From Citrobacter sp. Cu233 (GTDB lineage: Bacteria > Pseudomonadota > Gammaproteobacteria > Enterobacterales > Enterobacteriaceae), in contig NZ_JAOWIF010000035.1 in assembly GCF_030332225.1 (NCBI RefSeq), forward strand, positions 371,732 to 435,731: a stretch of DNA of 64,000 nucleotides. The letters are read 5' to 3'. Shown piece by piece: positions 22,473-33,659 of the stretch (position 1 is the stretch's first letter; each line of letters begins with the position of its first letter). The notes beneath the pieces were generated by a model that made no database searches, had not been told where the DNA came from, and saw nothing but the letters and a program-made list of their open reading frames with translations. Both the position numbers and the translations under genes were made by a program.

Positions 22473-22885
22473 GGCTTCATATCCGGATATTTAAAGAGAT
22501 GGCAATTATTACAATAAACTACCGAGGGTTTATGTTCGTTATGACAAGCGGTACAAGGAACATCTTTGCCGTAGTGCATTGAATCATGCGGGTTGGGCTC
22601 TGCATTTTTGTCATGCGGATTGGGTTGCGTTAATTCAGCAATCTGGTCGCGCGAACCGTGGCAACTCAGGCAAGATTTGTCACTCGGTGCCGCTACGGGG
22701 GTGCTGGATCCGTGACACAACTGACACGATGTATCACGTCCGGTGGCCTCCAGTGAGTGGTGATAAGGCTTGACGTTCATTGCATTCAGTTGCTGGTGAA
22801 AAGCAGCCTCGTCGTCAGTCGCAGCGATGGCCAGGGAAAAACCACTAAGACACAGCAACAGCAGGGCTATCCATAATTTTGCCAT
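22469..22885 (-). CDS. Periplasmic tetraheme cytochrome c, flavocytochrome c3 N-domain type
   Basis: A 138-residue protein with a Sec signal peptide (residues 1-21, cleavage near AIAA) and four CxxCH motifs at 54, 72, 111 and 125. The arrangement, ending PSVVYCNNCHLFKYPDMKP, is that of the tetraheme domain fused to the flavin domain in Shewanella fumarate reductase Fcc3. Here it is a separate subunit, as in Wolinella and Geobacter flavin reductases. It should relay electrons from the heptaheme/cytochrome b protein to the FAD of the reductase encoded immediately upstream. It starts one base after that gene's stop and overlaps the next gene by four bases. Confidence 0.85.
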   Translation of the reverse strand: MAKLWIALLLLCLSGFSLAIAATDDEAAFHQQLNAMNVKPYHHSLEATGRDTSCQLCHGSSTPVAAPSDKSCLSCHGSRDQIAELTQPNPHDKNAEPNPHDSMHYGKDVPCTACHNEHKPSVVYCNNCHLFKYPDMKP

Positions 22886-22886
22886 G

Positions 22887-24467
22887 TTAAATTCCCTCAA
22901 CGTCAAAGGCATCATCCGCAGCAGTCGCGGAGGCAACGCTAAGCCCCGCAATCCGGCCAAAAACCAGGCAATCCGCAACGGCGCAACTGCCCAGACGACT
23001 TCCACCGTGCGAACCCGCTGTCGCTTCTCCGGCAGCATACAGACCGGGGATGGGTTTACTATCCGCTGCATTGAGTACCTCTGTGCGCATACTGATCTGC
23101 ACACCACCCATAACGTAGTGCACTTTGGGCCACACGCGTACGGCAACAAATGGTCCTTTGTCTAACGGAACCGCACGACTCACATCTTTCTTCATGCGAT
23201 CGCCACCTTTGCGCGCAACGGCCGCATTGTAGGTCTCCACCTCTTCTTGCAGTACGTCGAAAGGTATGCCGAAATGCGCCGCCAACTGCTCCAGTGAGTC
23301 AAACTGCCAGGCGACACCATAATGCAGGGCATGTTTCAGGCTTTGTGCTAGTTTCGCACCTTCAAGCGTGGTGAAGCAGATGGGATAAAGTGGATCCCCT
23401 TTTTCATCCACCTGCGCCAGAATCCCCTCTTCACGCTCTTTACGATCGGCAAGTTCATTTGTGAAACGATGGCCAGAACGCGGGTTAACCATAATTCCGT
23501 TAGGAAAACCTGAGATGGTATTGAATTGCGAAACGTAGCCAAATCCGCGTTCGTCTGGCGATGACCAGGGACCTAGCTGGATAAGATCAAGCTGTACCGG
23601 CGTTGCGCCAATACGTAGCATTTGCACCAGGCATTCCGACGTCGCGCCGGGGTGGTTGGTGGAATCGACACGCTCATCCAGCATGGGGTTTTGCATTTTA
23701 CGAAAACGCAGATCATTGGAAAAACCACCAGAACACATCACCACGCCGTAACGCGCACCGTAATGGCGAATCTTCCCGGTCTGTTCGTCTGGGAAACGAT
23801 AGCCATCACGTACCGTCAGGCCAATAACGCGCCCTTGCGAATTTTGCAGAAAAGATTCCAGCTTGCATTGGGCGCGAAAAACAACACCCATTTTCATGGC
23901 GGACTCTTTTAGTGGCCGGGTGATCCCCGCCCCAGAACTCTCTACCGTTTGCAATGTACGGGGGACAGAGTGACCGCCAAAATGCTGTACGAACGGTTTA
24001 TATTTTACGCCGTGTTTTAGGGTAAACTCATAGGCAGCGGTCGTGTTGTTAACGAGAATCTTTAACTGATCTTTATCATTTAACCCACGCCCAGCTTTCA
24101 GCATGTCCTTAAACATCAACTCAGGTGAATCGACGATCCCTTCTTTTTTCTGCGCAGGCGATCCGGCTACGGCAACCGCGCCGCCGTTAATTGCTGAGTT
24201 GCCGCCAAAAACGGGCATCTTTTCAATCACCAGAACGCTGCGGCCAGCCTGAGCGGCTTCAAGTGCAGCAGCCAGTCCGGCAAAGCCGCTTCCGACGACG
24301 ATCACATCATAGACTTTATGGTAACGAACCGACGAAGCCGGGACGCAGTTATCTTGCGCCAGCGCCTTTCCGGTCAGCACCGTAAATGCGCCGCCGGTTG
24401 CCAGGAGGGTACTTTTCGTCAAAAAGGCTCGCCGCGACGCATTAACGGTTTTTTTCATTATCGTCAT
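22887..24467 (-). CDS. Tat-exported FAD reductase, fumarate/urocanate-reductase family
   Basis: A 526-residue flavoprotein. The twin-arginine signal SRRAFLTKS is at residues 11-19. The FAD-binding VVGSGFAGLAAALEAAQAG is at 57-75. Catalytic residues of the flavocytochrome c family have clear equivalents: Arg342 (ADRKERE, the proton-donating arginine), His450 (KVHYVMGG) and Arg491 (HGGSRLG). The pocket that binds fumarate in Fcc3 (QAHPT and MVTEAVRG) is replaced by QLGPWSSP and YVSQFNTISG, so fumarate is an unlikely substrate. There is no FMN-binding domain, unlike Shewanella UrdA. It probably reduces the unsaturated acid made by the upstream lyase, using the downstream tetraheme protein as donor. 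An ATGA overlap couples it to the lyase. Confidence 0.82.
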   Translation of the reverse strand: MTIMKKTVNASRRAFLTKSTLLATGGAFTVLTGKALAQDNCVPASSVRYHKVYDVIVVGSGFAGLAAALEAAQAGRSVLVIEKMPVFGGNSAINGGAVAVAGSPAQKKEGIVDSPELMFKDMLKAGRGLNDKDQLKILVNNTTAAYEFTLKHGVKYKPFVQHFGGHSVPRTLQTVESSGAGITRPLKESAMKMGVVFRAQCKLESFLQNSQGRVIGLTVRDGYRFPDEQTGKIRHYGARYGVVMCSGGFSNDLRFRKMQNPMLDERVDSTNHPGATSECLVQMLRIGATPVQLDLIQLGPWSSPDERGFGYVSQFNTISGFPNGIMVNPRSGHRFTNELADRKEREEGILAQVDEKGDPLYPICFTTLEGAKLAQSLKHALHYGVAWQFDSLEQLAAHFGIPFDVLQEEVETYNAAVARKGGDRMKKDVSRAVPLDKGPFVAVRVWPKVHYVMGGVQISMRTEVLNAADSKPIPGLYAAGEATAGSHGGSRLGSCAVADCLVFGRIAGLSVASATAADDAFDVEGI

Positions 24468-26170
24468 TTGCTCCCTGCTTGCGTACTGACCAGAGAACCG
24501 GAAGGAAATGATGCGACTAACGCGGATGAATCAGCAATATTGTCAGTAAAAATCCGATCCTGCACAACAAACGGTACTTTCTCACGATAGGCGGTAAAGA
24601 GTTTGCCGGTCATCTCTCCCAATTTCAGGTCAGGATTTTTCTGTTTCCGCAGATCGACTGCCTGACTGGCGTGCAACAGTTCCAGACCATAAATGCTGCG
24701 CATATCATCAGCAATTTGACTCAGACGTTTAGATGCACGCAGATTATTGGTGTAGGTATCTTCAATGGTACCCGCCATCGGTTGACCATCCAGTGATACC
24801 GGGTTAACCAGGTCGCGAATATCCGCCAGTAACGCAACCTGCGGCTTCTGAATAGCGCCGAATGCATGTCCTTGCTGATTAGTGTCGGAAGCGAGGAAGC
24901 GGCTCAGCCCGGTGAAATGATCGTCAGATAAATGCAAAGTGCGCTGAACGCTGTTATGCGCCAGATGCCCCATCGCCAAAGACAGATTCTGAATAGCCAG
25001 CGCCAGAGGCAGCGGTTCAAAATTTGACGTCGGGAAAATCGCGCCGCTGAGGGTTTCGCCATTGTCCCCTTTTGCGCTCACGAAGTACTGCTCAACCTGG
25101 CTATTTTCCGCCAACGAACGATCAGCATTCACGATTACCGCCGGGTTGTCGTCCGAGCTGTTCATCTGAATTTCCAGCATTTGCCAGGCTTCATTCCATT
25201 CGCGACGCACTTCGTTAAGAACAAATACCGTCGTTCGGAAAGAAAGCGGATCCTGTAAAGGACGTCCATCCTGATGTTGCCAGAGATAAGAACCCGTAAG
25301 CGCAGTACGAATAGTCCCGGCGGTATCCTGAATACCGGGGAAGGGTCGAACGCTTAAACTTTGGTGCAGGAATGGCGCAACGTTACCATTCAGCGCTTCC
25401 AGCGATAAACCGAACACCGCCGGAGTAATATTAATAATCTGTCTGGACTCCAGAAGAGCCTGAGCGGAATAAGCCGTTGATATCGCATTTGAAGAGAGAA
25501 TCGACAGCGCATCTTTGCCAAGTGGTTCCAGCTTATCAATACCCGCCTGTTTCAGCGCTTTTGCGGAATCCATCTCGACGCCTTTCACGCGAACGCGCCA
25601 TTCACCAATCATTACATCGCCAATATGAGAGGCAAGCGTTATATCAGCTTCACCCACGGAACCCCGTGAGGGCACGACGGGGGTAATATGCTTATTGAGA
25701 AACTTCTGATACATTTTGGCAACCTGCGGTTGGGCGCCAGTATTTCCCGTTAACATGGTATTCAGGCGAATCACCATCGCCAGACGCACCAGTTCATCCG
25801 GCATGTCTGGACCAACGCCTGCAGCATGCGCATGCAACGCGTTGATATTAAATTCACGGGAGGCCTGAATAACCTCCGGAGTCAGTTTTCCATGCGCATC
25901 AAACAGAGATTTGTCTTTATTGAGTCCCACGCCTACCGTCAATCCGTAAACGGGAACGCCTTTTCCAGCAGCAATCATTAAAAGTTTATTGGCTTTATCG
26001 ACGCGCTCCATCGCAGTTGCAGCGATCTCAACCTGTTTTTCCCCCTGAGCAATGGCCCAGGCATCATCCAGTGTTAATGAATGACCATCCAGTGTCACAC
26101 TGGTGGCTGCACTTGCGAATAGTGGAAAAAACAGTGAGACACAGAACGTCGCAATGACAGTCTTCTTCAT
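24464..26170 (-). CDS. Periplasmic HAL/PAL-fold lyase lacking the MIO triad; ergothionase candidate
   Basis: A 568-residue protein with a Sec signal peptide (cleavage after about residue 21, FASAA). The rest follows the aromatic amino acid lyase fold: YGLTVGVG at 75-82 (the catalytic Tyr loop), and RTLHLSDDHFTGLSRF and SVQRTLHL in the C-terminal half. In histidine and phenylalanine ammonia-lyases the segment GSVGASGDLAPLAH supplies Ala-Ser-Gly for the MIO cofactor; here it reads GSVGEADITLASH (170-182), so MIO cannot form. Ergothionase, which eliminates trimethylamine from ergothioneine, is a known MIO-less member of this superfamily. The start at 26170 has a strong AAGGAG RBS; a longer reading from 26245 lacks one. 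Substrate is inferred, not proven. Confidence 0.72.
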   Translation of the reverse strand: MKKTVIATFCVSLFFPLFASAATSVTLDGHSLTLDDAWAIAQGEKQVEIAATAMERVDKANKLLMIAAGKGVPVYGLTVGVGLNKDKSLFDAHGKLTPEVIQASREFNINALHAHAAGVGPDMPDELVRLAMVIRLNTMLTGNTGAQPQVAKMYQKFLNKHITPVVPSRGSVGEADITLASHIGDVMIGEWRVRVKGVEMDSAKALKQAGIDKLEPLGKDALSILSSNAISTAYSAQALLESRQIINITPAVFGLSLEALNGNVAPFLHQSLSVRPFPGIQDTAGTIRTALTGSYLWQHQDGRPLQDPLSFRTTVFVLNEVRREWNEAWQMLEIQMNSSDDNPAVIVNADRSLAENSQVEQYFVSAKGDNGETLSGAIFPTSNFEPLPLALAIQNLSLAMGHLAHNSVQRTLHLSDDHFTGLSRFLASDTNQQGHAFGAIQKPQVALLADIRDLVNPVSLDGQPMAGTIEDTYTNNLRASKRLSQIADDMRSIYGLELLHASQAVDLRKQKNPDLKLGEMTGKLFTAYREKVPFVVQDRIFTDNIADSSALVASFPSGSLVSTQAGSK

Positions 26171-26247
26171 TTCTAAACTCCTTTTAATAGAGATAAGAAA
26201 CAGTAACGAAAAATGCCTGTGCGAAAGTTGAAATAGCCCCTGCATTT

Positions 26248-26310
26248 ATTATGGCTATTTTTGATATTTCAAAAAAACAAAAGTAAAAACATTTCAATCT
26301 GTTAACAGAT
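26248..26310 (-). promoter_or_regulatory. Putative promoter and operator of the lyase-cytochrome operon
   Basis: A perfect 14-base palindrome ATCTGTTAACAGAT lies at 26297-26310. On the minus strand a -10-like CATAAT at 26248-26253 places its centre near -62, where activators commonly bind, and the matching -35 region is poor (T-rich). The 306-base gap between the lyase and adeP is very AT-rich. I infer this is the regulator's site. Confidence 0.4.
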
Positions 26311-26435
26311 AATTCACCATAAGAAACCACAGCTCGCTAACACACGGCCATAAATTACAGAGATTATTTATTCGCAGAGAGATAATTTTCAGACTTGATA
26401 TTTTGGGGCAGGAATAAAAGATAACCAGACAGGAG

Positions 26436-26468
26436 ATGCTTCAGCCTTGTATGACAAAGCTGAAGCAT
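26436..26468 (-). terminator. Hairpin after adeP
   Basis: ATGCTTCAGC (26436-26445) and GCTGAAGCAT (26459-26468) are perfect inverted arms just past the adeP stop. No strong U tract follows on the minus strand, so termination may be partial. Confidence 0.55.
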
Positions 26469-26476
26469 GTTCTACA

Positions 26477-27814
26477 TTAGTGCGCGTCGATAAACACAAT
26501 CTTCAACACAAACAGCAGCGCGACAACGATGACGCACGGGCTGAGATCGCGAAAACGTCCGGTACCTATTTTCATCACGCAGTAGGAAATAAAGCCCAGC
26601 GCGATACCTTCAGTGATGGAGAAGCTAAACGGCATCATCACAGCGGTAATAAACGCCGGAACAGCTTCTGTCAGGTCATCCCACTTCACGCGCGACAGGC
26701 TGGACGTCATCAATACGCCCACGTAAATCAGCGCACCTGCAGCTGCATAGCCCGGCACCATTCCCGCCAACGGTGACAGGAAGATAACCAGCAGGAACAG
26801 CAGACCGACAACCACGGCTGTCAGACCTGTACGTCCACCGACAGAAACACCGGAAGAGGATTCAATATATGCGGTAACGGAAGAAGTACCGATAAACGCA
26901 CCGGTAACAGACGACACGCTATCGACAAACAGAGCCTGCTTCATGCGCGGGAACTTGCCCTTGGCATCTGCCAGACCCGCTTTATCCGTGACGCCAATCA
27001 ACGTACCGGAGGAGTCAAACAGGTTCACCAGCATGAACGAGAAAATCACACCCGCCAGGCCAATGTTAAACGAACCGGCCAGATCGACATGTCCGATAAC
27101 GGACATCACGCTCGGCGGCGCAGAAACAATACCGCTGTAATGAACATCACCCAACATCCATCCCAACAGCGTGGTCACAATGATGGAGATCAGCACCGCC
27201 GCATGAATGTTACGTGACGCCAGAATCGCGATGATAAAGAAGCCCAGAATACCAAGCAGTACGCTGTGGGACGTCAGGTTACCGATAGACACCAGCGTGT
27301 CTTTGTTGGCGACGATAACACCTGCGTTTTTCAGCCCCATCATGCCGATGAACAGGCCGATACCACTGGTGATGCCCACGCGCAGACTGACCGGGATATT
27401 CGCAATCATCCAGTAACGTACGCGGAAAATCGTCAGCAGCAGCAGACCAATTGCGCCCCAGAAGATCGCGCCCATACCAATCTGCCATGACAGCCCCATC
27501 GCACCGACCACCACGAAGGCAAAGAATGCGTTCAAACCCATAGCAGGTGCCAGCGCAACCGGCAGGTTGGCAAACAGCCCCATCAGGATGCTACCAAATG
27601 CAGCAATAAGACAGGTGGTAACAAAGACGGCGCTGGTATCCATGCCAGCTACGCCAAGAATTTGCGGGTTAACAAAAACGATATACACCATCGTCAGGAA
27701 GGTGGTTAAACCGGCTATCACTTCGGTCCGTACCGTCGTGCCATGCTCGCGCAGTTTGAACACGCGTTCCAGCATCCCCTGGCCAGAAGCCTGGGTTGTG
27801 TGTTGTTGACTCAT
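26477..27814 (-). CDS. adeP: AdeP, adenine:proton symporter
   Basis: A 445-residue inner-membrane permease of the NCS2/AzgA (COG2252) family, closely matching E. coli AdeP (YieG). It imports adenine with protons. Around 12-14 hydrophobic segments are visible; conserved blocks include ALAPAMGLNAFFAF near residue 80, VNLFDSSGTLIGVTD near residue 270 and GTSSVTAYIESSSGV near residue 310. I chose MSQQHTTQ at 27814 over an ATG two codons upstream because it matches E. coli. A PurR box lies between it and divergent yieH, fitting purine repression. Confidence 0.94.
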   Translation of the reverse strand: MSQQHTTQASGQGMLERVFKLREHGTTVRTEVIAGLTTFLTMVYIVFVNPQILGVAGMDTSAVFVTTCLIAAFGSILMGLFANLPVALAPAMGLNAFFAFVVVGAMGLSWQIGMGAIFWGAIGLLLLTIFRVRYWMIANIPVSLRVGITSGIGLFIGMMGLKNAGVIVANKDTLVSIGNLTSHSVLLGILGFFIIAILASRNIHAAVLISIIVTTLLGWMLGDVHYSGIVSAPPSVMSVIGHVDLAGSFNIGLAGVIFSFMLVNLFDSSGTLIGVTDKAGLADAKGKFPRMKQALFVDSVSSVTGAFIGTSSVTAYIESSSGVSVGGRTGLTAVVVGLLFLLVIFLSPLAGMVPGYAAAGALIYVGVLMTSSLSRVKWDDLTEAVPAFITAVMMPFSFSITEGIALGFISYCVMKIGTGRFRDLSPCVIVVALLFVLKIVFIDAH

Positions 27815-27915
27815 TATCAATTTCCGAACAAGGAGGGAAAATTCGTCGCTATCCTATACCAAAATGCGACAATAGGGTTGGGTTATGAGCAACTTTTTTC
27901 ATTGATTTTGCTTAT

Positions 27916-27931
27916 ACGGCAACGATTGCGT
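27916..27931. promoter_or_regulatory. PurR operator between adeP and yieH
   Basis: ACGGCAACGATTGCGT matches the PurR consensus ACGCAAACGTTTGCGT at 13 of 16 positions and lies 102 bases before adeP. E. coli adeP is a known PurR target. Confidence 0.65.
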
Positions 27932-27981
27932 CCCCCCATTATGCATTACGAAAACGTTAAACTTGTTAAAATGGAAATGAC

Positions 27982-28647
27982 ATGTCCCAGATAGAAGCCG
28001 TATTTTTTGACTGTGACGGTACCCTTGTCGACAGTGAAGTAATTTGTTCTCGCGCGTATGTCAGCATGTTCCAGGCGTTCGGCATTACGCTCGATCTTGA
28101 AGAGACGTTTAAACGCTTCAAGGGGGTAAAGCTCTACGAAATCATCGACATTATTAACGAAGAACACGGTGTCGAACTGGCAAAAGCCGAGTTAGAACCG
28201 GTTTACCGCGCTGAGGTCGCACGTCTGTTCGATACCGAGCTGGAAGTCATTGCTGGTGCGAACACGCTGCTGGACAGCATGGCTGTGCCAATGTGCGTGG
28301 TGTCTAATGGTCCGGTCAGCAAAATGCAGCATTCATTGGGTAAGCTGGGCATGTTGCATCATTTTCCTGATTTACTGTTCAGCGGTTACGATATTCAGCG
28401 CTGGAAGCCCGACCCGGCAATGATGTTCCATGCGGCGAAAGCGATGAACGTCAACGTTGAGAACTGTATCCTGGTCGATGACTCCAGTGCGGGTGCTCAG
28501 GCGGGGATTGCTGCGGGAATGGAGGTTTTTTACTTCTGCGCCGATCCGCACAACAAGCCAATCGACCATCCTAAAGTGACGACCTTTACCGATTTGGCAC
28601 AGTTGCCGGAATTGTGGAAAGCGCGGGGTTGGGATATTACCCGCTAA
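27982..28647 (+). CDS. yieH: YieH, HAD-family 6-phosphogluconate phosphatase
   Basis: A 221-residue HAD hydrolase of the beta-phosphoglucomutase-like group. Motif I FFDCDGTLVDSE is at residues 8-19 (Asp10, Asp12), motif II VVSNGPVSKM near residue 106, and motif IV LVDDSSAGAQAG near residue 163. The E. coli enzyme hydrolyses 6-phosphogluconate. In E. coli cbrB, cbrC and the bgl operon separate yieH from phoU; here phoU follows directly and convergently, with only a BIME between. Confidence 0.92.
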   Translation: MSQIEAVFFDCDGTLVDSEVICSRAYVSMFQAFGITLDLEETFKRFKGVKLYEIIDIINEEHGVELAKAELEPVYRAEVARLFDTELEVIAGANTLLDSMAVPMCVVSNGPVSKMQHSLGKLGMLHHFPDLLFSGYDIQRWKPDPAMMFHAAKAMNVNVENCILVDDSSAGAQAGIAAGMEVFYFCADPHNKPIDHPKVTTFTDLAQLPELWKARGWDITR

Positions 28648-28654
28648 AAAACAA

Positions 28655-28725
28655 AGCCGGATGGCGTTACCGCTTTTCCGGCTGACATGTCTCGTAGGGC
28701 GGGTAAGCGTCAGCGCCTCCCGCCA
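28655..28725. repeat. BIME between convergent yieH and phoU
   Basis: GCCGGATGGCG...TTTTCCGGC and a second unit GGGCGGGTAAGCGTCAGCGCCTCCCGCC form two palindromes typical of paired REP sequences. It occupies the whole convergent gap. Confidence 0.8.
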
Positions 28726-28731
28726 CAAACA

Positions 28732-29457
28732 TCACTCTTTCGGATCTTTACCCGCCAGCAGTTTATCCAGCTCATCCCCACCCACGTGACGGAAATCTTG
28801 CCCCTTCACGAAGTAGAAAATGTATTCGCAGATATTCTGGCAACGGTCACCGATACGCTCGATAGAACGCGCGCAAAACAGCGCGGTCAGCACGCTTGGA
28901 ATGGTGCGCGGATCTTCCATCATGTAGGTCATCAGCTGGCGCACAATGCCTTCATATTCCTGGTCGACTTTCTTATCTTCACGGTAGATACGTACCGCTT
29001 CATCCAGATCCATACGCGCAAAGGCATCCAACACGTCGTGCAGCATCTGCACGGTGTGACGGCCCAGCGACTCCAGACTTACCAACAGCGGCTGATGCTG
29101 CTGGGAGAATTTCTCCAGCGCAGTACGGCAGATTTTATCCGCGACGTCACCAATACGCTCCAGCTCAGCGATGGTTTTGATAATCGCCATCACCAGGCGC
29201 AGGTCGCTCGCTGTCGGCTGACGTTTGGCGATGATACGCACGCAGGCTTCATCAATCGCCACTTCCATCATGTTGACGTTTTTATCGCCCTCAATGACGC
29301 GCTTCGCCAGATCGCTGTCCTGATTGTGCATGGCGGTAATCGCGTCAGAAAGCTGCTGCTCAACCATGCCACCCATGGTCATCACCTGGGTACGAATACT
29401 CTCCAGTTCAGCGTTGAACTGACCGGAAATATGTTTATTAAGGTTAAGGTTATCCAT
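28732..29457 (-). CDS. phoU: PhoU, phosphate-specific transport regulator
   Basis: A 241-residue all-helical protein made of two repeated PhoU domains, each with the metal-binding E-R-I-G-D motif: [15 protein letters not shown] near residue 97 and [15 protein letters not shown] near residue 200. It links the PstSCAB transporter to the PhoR sensor kinase and signals phosphate sufficiency. It is the last gene of the pst operon. The second of two adjacent ATGs is chosen because its spacing from GGAG is better and it matches E. coli. Confidence 0.96.
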   Translation of the reverse strand: MDNLNLNKHISGQFNAELESIRTQVMTMGGMVEQQLSDAITAMHNQDSDLAKRVIEGDKNVNMMEVAIDEACVRIIAKRQPTASDLRLVMAIIKTIAELERIGDVADKICRTALEKFSQQHQPLLVSLESLGRHTVQMLHDVLDAFARMDLDEAVRIYREDKKVDQEYEGIVRQLMTYMMEDPRTIPSVLTALFCARSIERIGDRCQNICEYIFYFVKGQDFRHVGGDELDKLLAGKDPKE

Positions 29458-29481
29458 CATTTCTCCAGATGCCCGGGCATA

Positions 29482-32159
<2,678 letters not shown>

Positions 32160-32191
32160 TCACTCTTCTGTTTGAGACGTCTTACGAATAT

Positions 32192-32264
32192 GTCCGGTGG
32201 CGCTGGCGCTTACCGTGCCTACAGGATGAACCGTAGGGCGGGAAAGCACCAGCGCCACCCGCCA
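32192..32264. repeat. BIME between pstS and pstC
   Basis: TCCGGTGGCGCTGGCGCTTACC and GGGCGGGAAAGCACCAGCGCCACCCGCC form two GC-rich palindromes, placed where E. coli also shows differential expression of pstS and pstC. Confidence 0.78.
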
Positions 32265-32284
32265 TCTTCGTCAAAAATATCCTG

Positions 32285-33433
<1,149 letters not shown>

Positions 33434-33603
33434 TGAAAAATAATATGCGAGAAACAATTAAAAACAGTACAAAAACAGCAAGTTAATCGATTATATGACC
33501 ATCATATTTCGGTAAAATTTTCTTTTTATGACACAGAAAACAGTAGCTGAAGATGACGGTTTGTCACATAAAACAGGCGGGATGATTGATTAAAAACAGA
33601 GCA

Positions 33604-33640
33604 AGTTTAAAAAAATGCCCCGCTTTGAGCAGGGCATTTT
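33604..33640 (-). terminator. Intrinsic terminator after glmS
   Basis: AATGCCC and GGGCATT arms around an eleven-base GC-rich middle, then TTTTTTT on the minus strand, 20 bases past the glmS stop. Confidence 0.85.
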
Positions 33641-33659
33641 CAGTTCAGCGAGGTATCGC

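Noticed and set aside
22887..24467. Calling the flavoprotein a fumarate reductase
   Set aside because: Catalytic Arg/His/Arg are present but the fumarate pocket loops are replaced; the linked lyase suggests another unsaturated acid.
24464..26170. Calling the lyase an ordinary histidine or phenylalanine ammonia-lyase (hutH/PAL)
   Set aside because: The Ala-Ser-Gly triad that forms MIO is absent, and the protein has a Sec signal peptide, unlike cytoplasmic HutH.
26255..26285. TTGA-N4-TCAA motif upstream of the lyase as an FNR site
   Set aside because: The spacing is two bases short of the FNR consensus TTGAT-N4-ATCAA, so it was not listed as a site.
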